Notes: generated by a model from the sequence alone, not told the origin. Counted from the stretch's first letter, positions 16,301 to 24,031 are shown. The stretch is 29,657 bases of DNA from Desulfonatronospira sp. (GCA_003563255.1 PWSL01000363.1:1-29657), one strand, 5' to 3'. Program-made: numbers and translations.

Positions 16301-16656
16301 ATGTAGAGCTAGGGTATCGACTGAGCTTGCGGGGTCTGAGGATTATCTATGCAGCCGAGGCCAGAGCCAGTCATCTGCATCCCATGTCCCTGCTGCAAAT
16401 TTATGCCCGCCAGATAAAAATAGGCCAGGGTATCCATAAACTTTATGCCCTGCATCCTCTGATGGCTGCAGATAACGTCATGCCCAGGGTGAGATCCGGC
16501 ACATGGATTAATGTTGCCCACTTCTGTATGCAACCTTTGCTTTATGCGTTGAACACCGCTGATAAACTCAGGTTGAGAATTCCTGGCCGGATACTGGACA
16601 AAATGCTGGGGATCGCTTTTTTAAAAGGACTCAGAGGTAGCTCAACCAGTTATTGA
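13348..16656 (+). CDS. Three-module GT2 glycosyltransferase
   Basis: An 1102-residue protein with three GT-A domains. Module 1 (about 1-255) has VSVIVRTKDRPQLLHEAL and FLDDDDLYLP. A coiled-coil-like linker with two exact copies of a 14-residue unit (QLEQEKQGADAYAR) spans about 267-298. Module 2 (about 322-590) has VSIIIVNYNG, VDNASSDGS and FLNSDTMVEPDW. A beta-rich domain of ~150 residues (about 645-790), possibly carbohydrate-binding, comes next. Module 3 (about 798-1065) has ASVIITTYNRWSILKRTL, VVDDGSEDGTW and GDDIIPEQDF. All three keep their acidic donor/metal motifs, so all may be active. Fused GTs of this kind polymerise or alternate linkages of a chain. AGGA at 13336-13339 precedes ATG 13348. 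Confidence 0.92.
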   Translation: MKKVSVIVRTKDRPQLLHEALQSLALQEQDGMEVVVINDGGCEVKEVISSFYTELDIVYQYLVPGKGRSQAANAGIKMAQGQWILFLDDDDLYLPQGISALMAEALDEHTVIYGQVTANLYQNQDNRSHPQLIRRFGRPFNIYLLYFENFIPMIGCLFPARLLELVQGFDPGIECFEDWDLMLRLSKVARFRFVDVPVAEYRVFEHGFIIDQGAGNLQRQVRASIYSKHWSLFNPDALSFMHYYLKTDFIPQELAFEANRFLNRIQQLEQEKQGADAYARQLEQEKQGADAYARQLEQANFHLEDALRSLREDTLLSFSQVLVSIIIVNYNGIEHLKTCLPALMRTQKVPFEVLVVDNASSDGSVQWLQETYPEVKTISMETNLGFGRGNHLGVENARGQLVVFLNSDTMVEPDWLWTLIQPLYAEPDIGAVCSTLRLLEHPQVVNARGGGMTRLGFGFDHDFGFVFEQSAAPDKKSYREVLFPSGAAMAMRKDDFEAFGFDPAFFMYHEDVDLGWRIWLAGKRVVACDNSLVYHKFGGTSGITQNSRWREIMGSRHNLRSLWKNYQWQNAAKVTFRLLQLWHQERAYRTMAGALFWNARHVWGTWKERRKVQQVRKIQDMELVQKGLITQTRRPPVYPDTSHCSSRIKPLDLIPNCSLLPGQYSALGRLGPGWYEREFVGNAMARMTSGRASCTLRVEPCAAGTVQIWLHVPKQISAKEVRIACNDSQEVFYPTGALWDCVEVPACADEHGLIQIYLSSSVWTPAEYYHNNDLRKMGCAVRELRFAPQSGVKPKKPMGASVIITTYNRWSILKRTLQALGVQTCKDFEVIVVDDGSEDGTWDELAAWQKAHPDLLQMKVVRQENSGQGPARNHALQYTQKEIVIFLGDDIIPEQDFVEQHLARHEAFTEPVAFVGFTDWAREQIWVTPSMEHVNKEGQQFGYRHMQDGQDVPYTCFYTSNLSIPRHVLGDNPFDPIFNTYGWEDVELGYRLSLRGLRIIYAAEARASHLHPMSLLQIYARQIKIGQGIHKLYALHPLMAADNVMPRVRSGTWINVAHFCMQPLLYALNTADKLRLRIPGRILDKMLGIAFLKGLRGSSTSY
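14146..14241 (+). repeat. Perfect 42-bp in-frame tandem repeat, two copies plus a partial third
   Basis: Positions 14146-14187 and 14188-14229 are identical; 14230-14241 continues the pattern with one change (GAA for GAG). It encodes the 14-residue QLEQEKQGADAYAR unit in the linker between GT modules 1 and 2. Identity at third codon positions indicates a recent duplication, so copy number may vary between strains and set the module spacing. Confidence 0.95.
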
Positions 16657-16733
16657 GAGAACCATGCCGGATGATCTTAGCCGTTTGGGACAGAAATATC
16701 TCCCGGGCTCTTATTGAAGCGGGTACAGGGAAA

Positions 16734-17615
16734 TCATAAAAAGCTGCCCGCTACTTTCTTGAGACACTTTCTTTTACAGATCTCTATTTTTATCAGCCAG
16801 CTGCGAAACAGATTACGCTTAATTGGCTCGATGCGGGCCAGTTCCAGCAAGTGGTCCAAGGAAGATTCCAGTTGCCGGCAATAGGATTTGCGCAGTCCCG
16901 GTTTGTTGAGAAGAGTTCTGGCTCGGCCCAGGCCGCCTTGTTGAGCGCCGATGGCATTGTTGTCGTGCTGTCTGTAACGTACAAGAGGTGCCCTGACTGG
17001 TATCAAGCGCCCCTGTAATGAGGCCAGGCTGGCCAACCACCAGTCATGCAGGGCCTGATCAGGCATTTCCTGTACGAGTTGGAGCATCCTGCGGTTTATG
17101 GCGCAAGCGCAGCCCGTGACACAGTTTCTGCGCACAATATGCCTGAAGGAGGTTTTCTCAGGGTTGATTTTGGCCAGGCTCCAGAAAGAAGGGTACACTG
17201 TATTCAGCTGGGAATCGGTAACTTCCAGGTCAGAGAAGGCCACCCAGGGTTCTGTGTTCAGGGATTTTGGGACGCTGCTGATCATGGTCTGTATTTTATG
17301 GGGCAGCCAATGATCATCCTGGTCAGCAAAAAAGATTATTTGGGCTCGGACGGCCTGGAGCAGGATCTTCAGGGAAGGGGTCAAACCCAGGTTGCCGCCA
17401 GGGGTCTTGATCAGCCTGATTCGGGAATCCTTGCGGGCATATTCCTGGAGGATGGCAGGGCTGTTGTCTGTGGAGCCGTCGTCTCGGATATAAAGGGTAA
17501 AGTCCTGCCAGGTCTGGCCCAGTATGGAGTCCAGTTGAGGAACAAGGTATGCCTGTCCGTTATGCACCGACAGGATAACCGCCACGCACAACTCGTCTGA
17601 AGAACTATTGGGCAA
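16734..17615 (-). CDS. GT2-family glycosyltransferase, reverse strand, TTG start
   Basis: A 293-residue GT-A enzyme: VAVILSVHNGQAYLVPQLDS (11-30), RDDGSTDNS (44-52), GNLGL, FFADQDDHWLPHKI (95-108, carrying the acidic donor/metal motif), and DWWLASLA as acceptor-side motif. It resembles RfbF/WcaA-type rhamnosyl- or galactosyltransferases. The apparent start is TTG at 17615 with GAGG five bases before it; a later start such as the GTG about ten codons in would still keep the domain. It is the only polysaccharide gene on the reverse strand and converges on the three-module GT gene, leaving 77 bases between, so it is separately transcribed and may be a later addition. Confidence 0.9.
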   Translation of the reverse strand: MPNSSSDELCVAVILSVHNGQAYLVPQLDSILGQTWQDFTLYIRDDGSTDNSPAILQEYARKDSRIRLIKTPGGNLGLTPSLKILLQAVRAQIIFFADQDDHWLPHKIQTMISSVPKSLNTEPWVAFSDLEVTDSQLNTVYPSFWSLAKINPEKTSFRHIVRRNCVTGCACAINRRMLQLVQEMPDQALHDWWLASLASLQGRLIPVRAPLVRYRQHDNNAIGAQQGGLGRARTLLNKPGLRKSYCRQLESSLDHLLELARIEPIKRNLFRSWLIKIEICKRKCLKKVAGSFL

Positions 17616-17905
17616 ATCTGCCTCGCAGTTTCAAAAGTATGTTCTACGCAACTCTTTGATTTTACTGACTTCTGACTACCGACTACCGACTCCTGGCATG
17701 CAAAGAGGTTGATCAGGGAGTACTGTCCGTATTGTCAGCCTTGACCAGTGCCGATGTGTCAGTTAGTGCTGACTTCTGATGGCAATGCCTTTTCAAACAT
17801 TAATCATCATAAATATAATTTTATGGACCACTTTGTCCTGACACAGAATACTCAAGCTACCCCAGGAACAGCTGTTCCCGCAACATTTTTTCAGGGCATG
17901 AGTTT
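17616..17905. other. Divergent intergenic region with a short imperfect tandem repeat
   Basis: No gene is visible between the reverse-strand GT2 and the forward sulfatase-like gene. At 17668-17697 a GACTACC/GACTTCT-like unit recurs in tandem (ACTTCTGACTACCGACTACC), and GTCAGC at 17734-17739 pairs with GCTGAC at 17768-17773. Degenerate intergenic repeats of this type appear elsewhere in the window, so this is probably a decayed copy rather than a regulatory site. Confidence 0.45.
17792..17819 (+). promoter_or_regulatory. Sigma-70-type promoter candidate for the sulfatase-like gene
   Basis: TTCAAA (17792-17797), 16 bases, then a perfect TATAAT (17814-17819). It would start transcription near 17826, about 80 bases ahead of ATG 17906. 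Together with the divergent gene upstream it suggests that the 17906-22152 group is its own transcript. Confidence 0.45.
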
Positions 17906-20386
17906 ATGAGAGACATGAAAAGCTTCTTCCTGGGATGCCTGCATATTTTCGTCCTGGCAGGCTTTGCCGTGGCCCAGCCCGTCTACGATCTTCTGAGGCA
18001 AAACCCTGAGTTCCTGGTATCTCACAGGACCAGTCCTGTGCTCATAATCGGCCTGGTGCTGGTCTTATCTGTAGGGCTTCCCCTGGCCCTTTGTCTGCTG
18101 AAGCTGCTCCTGATTCCTTTGGGTCGTGGGCTGCAGCGCGGTTTGCACCTGCTTATCGTCTGCAGCCTGGTTGTGCTGACTTTTTTGCCTCTGGTCAAGC
18201 GCCTGTTGCCCGCGGACGATTTCCTGATCCTGGGATTTGCCTTGCTTTCGGGTATTGTGTTTACAGTGCTTTATGCTTTTCTTCGCCCTGTAGGCACTAT
18301 CGTAAGTGTCCTTACGCCTGCAATTATAATATTTCCCCTGTGGTTTCTGTTCATGACCCCTGTTTCCCGCCTGGTGATGCCTCAGGATGTGCAGGCCTTG
18401 AGCGATATTCAAATTAAAGAGCCTGTCCCGGTGATTTTGATAGTTTTGGATGAGTTGAATACCAGGGCATTGCTGGATGAGAGCGGGCGTATTGATCAGG
18501 TACGTTTTCCCAATTTTGCTCAACTTGCGGAGCAGAGCTATTGGTTCCCCAATGCAGTTGGTCCACACACGCAGACCATGCATGCCTTGCCGGCTATCCT
18601 TACAGGCAGACAGGCCAGGGATGGATTAAACCCCACGGCAGCCGACCATCCCCAGAACCTGTTTACCCTCCTGGGCGGCCAGTATAAAGTCAATGTCCTG
18701 GAAGCAGAGACCAACCTCTGTCCCCAGGTTGTTTGCGATCCGGATCTTGCCCTGGCGCAAACCAGGAAAGCTGATACCTTTTGGGCTGACCTGGGCATAA
18801 TCTATCTGCATATAATTGCTCCACCTGATCAGGCCCGCCGACTGCCTGCACTGGACGGGCAATGGACCGGATTTGCCGGGACGGTTGTTGATCGGGATGA
18901 TCAAGCTGCTGATCAACCCAGGGGCATGGACCGGCGTGGAGAACAGTTTGAGAGCTTTATTGCAGGAATTGATTCCAGCCGGACTGAGCAACTGCATTTT
19001 TTGCATATAATAATGCCACATTTGCCATATGAGTATTTGTCCACGGGCCATAGATACAATCAGGATACAGGCCCTATTTTTCCAGCAGGTATCCGTAATG
19101 AATCTTCTGGTTGGTCGCAAAAAGAAACCTTGGTTCATGCTGCCCATGGTAGATACCTCCAACAAGTAGGGTTTACTGATCTTTTGCTGGGCAGGCTGAT
19201 ACAGAAGCTTAAAACAAAGGACATCTACGATAAAAGCCTGGTCATAGTTACTGCGGACCATGGAGTCTCCTTCCAGCCGGGATTTCTCAGGAGGGGCATC
19301 ACGCCAGAAACCACCAGGGATGTTTTAAAGGTTCCCATGCTGGTCAAATTGCCGGGGCAGGAGCAGGGACAGATCAAAGAGCGGCTTGTCAGTGGCCTGG
19401 ATATTCTGCCCACTATAGCGGATGTTCTGGAAATTGATCTGCCCTGGGAGGTGCACGGAAGGTCCATGTTCAGCAAGGAAGCATGGCTCAGGGAGGAGAT
19501 TGAGCTTACAGAGGACTTGACCTTCAAGGACAAAGAGATTGTCGGTTTTCCACGCCTGAAGTGGCAGCTAAAGTATTTCGGTTCCGGAACTTCCCTGGAT
19601 GGATTGGTAACAAAGGGCCCATTTGAAGATCTGATCGGCAGGGAACTCTCTGAATTGTCATTATACCAGTCGGATGAGTTGCGGTTCCACAGTGAAATGA
19701 CAGCCCATTTCCGGACTGTAGACCCGGATTCCGGTTTCTTGCCCGCTCTTTTTTCAGGATATATATCCGGCACGGATGAGCTGGATCTGCCCCTGGCAGT
19801 GGCGCTGAACAGCCGGATCAGGGCCACTACAACCACTGCAAGGTGGCTCCAGATGGAACGATATTTTACAGCCTTGCTGCCTCCCGGCGCATTTGAGCCC
19901 GGAGATAACAATTTACAATTATTCCGCATCAAAGAAGGAAAGGATGAACCATCTCTGGTCAGAATTCTCTGTGCCCAGGAAGCAATGTCCGCAGTGAAGA
20001 TTCAAAGTCGGACGGATGGCAGGGAAGTTCTGATTCTGGACAAAAAGAATCATGTTTTCATTTCATCCGGACAGGATCAGATCCGCGGGTATGTGGATCA
20101 TTCGGCCCGGAGAGACAATACCATGCTTATCCGGGGCTGGGCCGGTGACAAACAGTATCAGTCTGTAGAGGCCATCCTTGTTTTTTCCGGGAAGAGACTG
20201 TTAGCTGAGACCGGGACTCGAGTACAGAGAAGGGATGTTGCCGAGCATTTTAACCGGGAGTCCATGCTGCACAGCGGTTTCCAGGTGCAGATCCCGTTTG
20301 ATCCAGAACAGAATGATCCAGGCGATATCAGGGTCATAGCTGTTTCCAAAGACCAAAAGGCCGGGGAACTGCAATGGACGGATTAG
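17906..20386 (+). CDS. Membrane-anchored alkaline-phosphatase/sulfatase-superfamily protein
   Basis: An 826-residue protein. About five hydrophobic helices (about 7-25, 43-70, 78-98, 105-125, 130-150) are followed by an exported sulfatase-fold domain (about 172-520). Metal-ligand motifs are visible: VILIVLDELNT (176-186, Asp182), a Thr-rich segment HTQTMHALPAILTG (221-234) where the nucleophile should lie, HIIMPHLPYEY, and VTADHGVS near 448-455. No C/S-x-P-x-R sulfatase signature is present, so Thr is the likely nucleophile, as in LtaS/OpgB/phosphoethanolamine transferases; it may transfer a phospho-group to a glycan rather than cleave sulfate. The last ~300 residues are an unassigned, probably periplasmic region. 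The methyltransferase and YLDPGTGS genes directly follow. Confidence 0.85.
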   Translation: MRDMKSFFLGCLHIFVLAGFAVAQPVYDLLRQNPEFLVSHRTSPVLIIGLVLVLSVGLPLALCLLKLLLIPLGRGLQRGLHLLIVCSLVVLTFLPLVKRLLPADDFLILGFALLSGIVFTVLYAFLRPVGTIVSVLTPAIIIFPLWFLFMTPVSRLVMPQDVQALSDIQIKEPVPVILIVLDELNTRALLDESGRIDQVRFPNFAQLAEQSYWFPNAVGPHTQTMHALPAILTGRQARDGLNPTAADHPQNLFTLLGGQYKVNVLEAETNLCPQVVCDPDLALAQTRKADTFWADLGIIYLHIIAPPDQARRLPALDGQWTGFAGTVVDRDDQAADQPRGMDRRGEQFESFIAGIDSSRTEQLHFLHIIMPHLPYEYLSTGHRYNQDTGPIFPAGIRNESSGWSQKETLVHAAHGRYLQQVGFTDLLLGRLIQKLKTKDIYDKSLVIVTADHGVSFQPGFLRRGITPETTRDVLKVPMLVKLPGQEQGQIKERLVSGLDILPTIADVLEIDLPWEVHGRSMFSKEAWLREEIELTEDLTFKDKEIVGFPRLKWQLKYFGSGTSLDGLVTKGPFEDLIGRELSELSLYQSDELRFHSEMTAHFRTVDPDSGFLPALFSGYISGTDELDLPLAVALNSRIRATTTTARWLQMERYFTALLPPGAFEPGDNNLQLFRIKEGKDEPSLVRILCAQEAMSAVKIQSRTDGREVLILDKKNHVFISSGQDQIRGYVDHSARRDNTMLIRGWAGDKQYQSVEAILVFSGKRLLAETGTRVQRRDVAEHFNRESMLHSGFQVQIPFDPEQNDPGDIRVIAVSKDQKAGELQWTD

Positions 20387-20437
20387 TGCAGAAAGATCCT
20401 GTACGGAGGAAGAATCATTAACAGAAAACATTCAATT

Positions 20438-21823
20438 TTGCCGGCCTCATTCAGAGATCCCTGCGGATTCATGTTTGAGCAGGATGGAGTGTTGTACAGG
20501 CAGATAAATGAGCAGGGCCGGTCAGATTATGAGCAAATGATGCAGAGCGGTCTTTATGCCCGGCTTACCAGGAATGGATTTTTGGTTCAGCATGAGGAAG
20601 TGGCAAAGGAAAAGCTTGGTCTGGACACTGACCAGACATACAGGATTTTGCAGCCGGCAAGAATAAATTTTATCTCCTATCCTTATGAGTGGAGCTTTAG
20701 CCAGCTTAAAGACGCGGCCCTGCTTACCCTGGATATCCAGCTCACTGCCCTGGAACACGGCATGACCCTCAAGGATGCTTCGGCCTATAATATCCAGTTT
20801 GAGCACGGTCTCCCAATAATGATAGACACTCTGTCCTTTGAAAGCTACCAAGAAGGTCAGGCATGGGTGGCTTACAGGCAGTTCTGCCAGCACTTTCTGG
20901 CCCCTTTGGCCTTGATGGCCAAAAAGGACGTGCGGCTGGGCAGGCTGCTCACAAATTACATCGACGGAATACCCCTGGATCTGGCCTGCATTCTGCTGCC
21001 CTGTTCCACCAGGTTCAGTCCGGGTCTGGCCTTGCACCTGCACATTCATGCCAGGACCCAGCGAGCTTACAGCGAAACACTCCCAGACAAGAGCAGAGGA
21101 AAAAGCAGGGCCAGGGCGGTGAGCAGGACCGGGCTGGCAGGTATTGTCCAGGGACTGCGCCGAACCGTCAATAAACTAAATTGCCGTTTCAGGGCTTCTG
21201 AATGGGGGGATTATTACGACTCCACCAATTATTCCCGGGCTGCTTTTGAAACAAAAAGGTCGCTTGTCAGGCAATATCTCGAGACAGTTAAGCCCTCCAG
21301 GGTCTGTGATCTGGGGGCCAATACCGGGGAGTTCAGCCGGGTGGCAAGTGAAATGGGGAGTTATACGGTTTCCTTTGATATCGATCCCGTTGCAGTGGAT
21401 ATGAACTACCGGCAGGTCAGGACTAAAAAAGAACACAATCTGCTTCCTCTGCTTCAAGACCTGACTAATCCTGCTCCAGGTCTGGGATGGGAGAGCAGGG
21501 AACGCTGTTCATTGATTCAGAGAGGCCCTGTGGATTGTGTCATGGCTCTGGCCCTGGTTCACCATCTGGCTATCTCCAATAATGTCCCCCTGGACAAGCT
21601 GGCTTCTTTTTTTGACAAGCTCTGTACTTATTTGATAATCGAGTTTGTACCCAAGCAGGACAGCCAGGTGCAAAGGCTTCTTGCTTCACGCGATGACATA
21701 TTCGATGCATATGACCAGGCTCATTTTGAGGCTGCTTTCTCGCGTTTTTTCAGCATCAGGCGCTCGGAGGTCATCAGGGACTCATACAGGGTCCTTTATC
21801 TGATGAAAAAAATTGAAGGTTAA
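20438..21823 (+). CDS. SAM-dependent methyltransferase without an ATG start
   Basis: A 461-residue protein if started at TTG 20438. The N-terminal half opens with LPASFRDPCGFMFEQDGVLY, a sequence I associate with a family of methyltransferase-like proteins in glycan clusters. The C-terminal half holds the SAM domain: VCDLGANTGEFSRVAS (about 287-302), SFDIDP (motif II) and DCVMALALVHHL (about 366-377). The start is odd: the only good ribosome binding site, GGAGGA at 20405-20410, is 6 bases from ATT 20417 and 27 from TTG 20438, and the first ATG (20471) would cut the conserved N-terminus. ATT would add seven residues. The gene begins about 50 bases after the sulfatase-like gene in the same frame. 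Substrate unknown; a glycan is likely. Confidence 0.85.
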   Translation: MPASFRDPCGFMFEQDGVLYRQINEQGRSDYEQMMQSGLYARLTRNGFLVQHEEVAKEKLGLDTDQTYRILQPARINFISYPYEWSFSQLKDAALLTLDIQLTALEHGMTLKDASAYNIQFEHGLPIMIDTLSFESYQEGQAWVAYRQFCQHFLAPLALMAKKDVRLGRLLTNYIDGIPLDLACILLPCSTRFSPGLALHLHIHARTQRAYSETLPDKSRGKSRARAVSRTGLAGIVQGLRRTVNKLNCRFRASEWGDYYDSTNYSRAAFETKRSLVRQYLETVKPSRVCDLGANTGEFSRVASEMGSYTVSFDIDPVAVDMNYRQVRTKKEHNLLPLLQDLTNPAPGLGWESRERCSLIQRGPVDCVMALALVHHLAISNNVPLDKLASFFDKLCTYLIIEFVPKQDSQVQRLLASRDDIFDAYDQAHFEAAFSRFFSIRRSEVIRDSYRVLYLMKKIEG

Positions 21824-21858
21824 CCCAAGATGTTTATTTTAAAAAAGAGAGATTTTTT

Positions 21859-22152
21859 ATGAGTAAGCTTATTCGACATCTTATGGTTGTTTTTTTATTG
21901 ACCGGGCTTATGCTTCTGTTTGCCGGCAATGCTTATGCTTATCTGGATCCAGGGACAGGCAGCATGATCCTGCAGGGCATTCTTGGCGGTCTGGCTGCGG
22001 CTGTTGTGGTTGCCAGGCTGTACTGGCGCCGTCTTTTATCCTTTTTTGGATTTAGAAAAGATAAACCCAGGGATGAATTGCCGGAGAACAAGGATTCGTC
22101 TGACACCGACACACAGACTTACGCTTCAGATGGTAAGTACGGGAGAAAATAA
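21859..22152 (+). CDS. Small YLDPGTGS membrane protein
   Basis: A 97-residue protein: a signal-like hydrophobic segment (about 5-25, ending NAYA), the motif YLDPGTGS (28-35), a Gly/Ala-rich membrane helix (about 38-54), a positive ARLYWRRLLSFFGFRK stretch, and a charged disordered tail. I recognise the YLDPGTGS-plus-helix-plus-WRR pattern as a recurring small protein near glycan-decoration genes; no biochemical function is known to me. It follows the methyltransferase by 35 bases with AGAGAG ahead of ATG 21859 and is probably a membrane partner of the sulfatase-like protein. Confidence 0.82.
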   Translation: MSKLIRHLMVVFLLTGLMLLFAGNAYAYLDPGTGSMILQGILGGLAAAVVVARLYWRRLLSFFGFRKDKPRDELPENKDSSDTDTQTYASDGKYGRK

Positions 22153-22535
22153 CAACCCCTGAGATCGAGGAAAGTTCAGAGTTCAAGGTTGAAGGTTGAA
22201 GAGTCAAGCACTGGTACAGCTCTCTGTTTTCCTTTCCAGGGTCTGATACCAGGAGTTATAATTTCCTGCATGTTATATACGGACAGTCAAAGCTCCTTGG
22301 ATCAATACCCTGTCTTTATTGACTTTGTTTAATCTCCTGACTGTCTGAGATCGTATGTGCCTTTTCAGCCTGAATTTATTGTCTTAACCACGCAAAGTGC
22401 GTGGCAGGCCTTGAACCACACGAAGCGCATGGTGAACCTTCTGCCTGTGCGCCGTGCCTGCGGCGCGGCAGACAGGCCTGCTGGCGGCAGACAGGTGAAC
22501 ATTGAATATTCAACTCTATATTATGCACCATATAA
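22153..22535 (+). repeat. Intergenic region of degenerate repeats (REP-like, copy 3)
   Basis: No supported gene. The left part (22174-22206) and the right end (22497-22516) are TTCA/TGAA-rich, like the ends of the element at 8980-9092, and lie in opposite orientation. Inside are a hairpin CCACGC/GCGTGG (22388-22393 with 22399-22404) and two copies of CGGCAGACAGG (about 22465-22475 and 22485-22495). I read it as a decayed or composite element. A short ORF inside it (22357-22539) has repeat-derived composition and no family features. Confidence 0.5.
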
Positions 22536-23411
22536 ATGACCATATTCTCCTCAATAGTAATTTACAAAAATACCCCGCAACAGGTCCATACTGTCCTCAA
22601 GGTCCTGGCCGGAAGCAGCCTGGATATACAGGTACTTGTCATAGACAATTCTCCTGAACCGTTGCGCCTTGATCCAGGCATCTTGTCCCGAATTCAGTAT
22701 ATCAAAACTCCGCACAATATCGGGTTCGGCGCAGCTCATAACCTGGCCATGAAAAAATCTCTGGAACAGGGTGCCAAATATCATCTGGTGCTCAATCCGG
22801 ATGTCTATTTCAACCGCAAGGTGATCCAAGAGCTTTACAATTACATGGAGGCCAATCCCGACGTGGGCAACGTCATGCCCATGGTCTGCTACCCTGACGG
22901 GCGCAACCAGTGTCTGGCCAAGCTTATGCCCAGGCCCGGATGGCTTCTGGTCAGACTGTTCCATCCCCTGCTTCCCTCCAGTCTGGTGCAAAAGGTGAAC
23001 AGGGCATATGAGCTGCATGACCTTGATCTGGATCGTCCGGTCCAGGCGCCGTCCCTGTCCGGATGCTTCATGTTTTTGAGGTGCGACGCCCTGCGCAGGG
23101 CGGGGCTTTTTGATGAAAGGTTTTTCCTGTATTTTGAGGATTTTGATCTTATCAGAAGGATCAGCCTGTATTACAAAATTATCTATTATCCCGAGCTTTC
23201 CATAAGCCATGATTTTGAAAGGGCCTCGAGGAAAAATTGGTCCGCTCTTCTAACCCACGTTTCCTCTGCTGTTAAGTATTTCAACAAATGGGGCTTGTAC
23301 GAAGACGAACAAAGAGAGATGCTGAACGAACAGACCATTTCTTTGATCAGCAATAGCAAGTCTGAAAAAAACTTAAAAACACCGGCTGCTCCGAAAAAAG
23401 CTCAATTTTAA
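22536..23411 (+). CDS. GT2-family glycosyltransferase (WbbL/rhamnosyltransferase-like)
   Basis: A 291-residue GT-A enzyme with SSIVIYKNTPQQVHTVLKVL at the start, VLVIDNSPEPL, HNIGFGAAHNLA, LVLNPDVYF (NPD in place of DxD), SLSGCFMFLRCDALRRAGLF, and FFLYFEDFDLIRRI. This is the WbbL-like rhamnosyltransferase pattern, related to the GT2 at 10306. It follows a repeat-rich gap with no clear ribosome binding site, so it may depend on readthrough from the upstream module or have a start slightly different from ATG 22536. Confidence 0.92.
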   Translation: MTIFSSIVIYKNTPQQVHTVLKVLAGSSLDIQVLVIDNSPEPLRLDPGILSRIQYIKTPHNIGFGAAHNLAMKKSLEQGAKYHLVLNPDVYFNRKVIQELYNYMEANPDVGNVMPMVCYPDGRNQCLAKLMPRPGWLLVRLFHPLLPSSLVQKVNRAYELHDLDLDRPVQAPSLSGCFMFLRCDALRRAGLFDERFFLYFEDFDLIRRISLYYKIIYYPELSISHDFERASRKNWSALLTHVSSAVKYFNKWGLYEDEQREMLNEQTISLISNSKSEKNLKTPAAPKKAQF

Positions 23412-23638
23412 ATCTGGAACGATGCAGCTTTTAATATTTTTGTTGGACTTTACACATGAATAATTTTAAAATATTATGTATTGATTAAAATGAATGTTTC
23501 CAGGATGTTGAAAATTATGTTGACATTTGCACGGTGCAAGGAAAGGAGCAGCGCAAAGCTTGATCAGTGCAGCCGGGGATCTCTGAGTTAAAGACATTAG
23601 AGTAAACGCGTAAACCTTCAGGAGTCTCTTTATTTGAG
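23412..23638 (+). other. Intergenic region, no gene, AT-rich
   Basis: AT-rich with a 13-nt palindrome TTGCACGGTGCAA at 23527-23539. A weak promoter candidate is TTGGAC (23443-23448), 18 bases, TAAAAT (23467-23472), with a leader of ~160 bases. AGGAG at 23620-23624 is the nearest ribosome-binding candidate for the gene at 23639. Confidence 0.35.
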
Positions 23639-24031
23639 ATGAGATGCAAAACAAGCATGGGCTTGAAACCATACCTGATTTTACTCCTGGCTTTGTTGGG
23701 GGCTGTGTGCATTGCTTTCATGAATATGGGAAATATCCTGCATGCAGGAGACATGGCCGTGAAACCTGATGAACCTGGGGCTTCAGAAAAACAGGAAATC
23801 CTGGTTCGATTCAAAAGCCATATCACTGTTCAGGAGGCGGAAAAAATGGCTTGCAATCTGGGCCTGGAAGTAATTAAAGCTTATCCGCCAATGACTGTAA
23901 CTCAGGGCAGGGTTTTGCTGCTGGTGAAATCCCGGGATCTGACAGGTGAAGAGGTGATAGATCTGCTACGAGACCAGTCTGAAGTGGATCATGCTGAAAT
24001 CGAAGTTATCAGAAGTATAGAGACAGAATAG
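23639..24031 (+). CDS. Stand-alone S8-protease-propeptide-like (I9-type) exported protein
   Basis: A 130-residue protein. One hydrophobic segment (about 10-30) is a signal peptide or membrane anchor. Residues ~53-126 have the layout of a subtilase N-terminal propeptide/inhibitor I9 domain: EILVRFKS at the start, a helix (VQEAEKMACNLGL), a beta pair (EVIKAYPPM..GRVLLLVK), a second helix (EEVIDLLRDQSEVDHAEIE). The propeptide of the S8 protease encoded at 25153-26952 runs in parallel (QVLVKFKS, LQALKHFPLTSTALV, LMQLDEVEYAEPN). No protease domain follows. Free-standing propeptide-like proteins can inhibit or help fold subtilases; action on the neighbouring protease is inference. ATG 23657 is an alternative start. 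A bidirectional terminator follows. Confidence 0.75.
   Translation: MRCKTSMGLKPYLILLLALLGAVCIAFMNMGNILHAGDMAVKPDEPGASEKQEILVRFKSHITVQEAEKMACNLGLEVIKAYPPMTVTQGRVLLLVKSRDLTGEEVIDLLRDQSEVDHAEIEVIRSIETE

Noticed and set aside
22357..22539. A 60-codon frame before the last GT2
   Set aside because: It lies entirely in degenerate repeat sequence and overlaps the GT2 start.
23520..23548. TTGACA at 23520-23525 as a -35 element
   Set aside because: No acceptable -10 hexamer lies 15-19 bases downstream.
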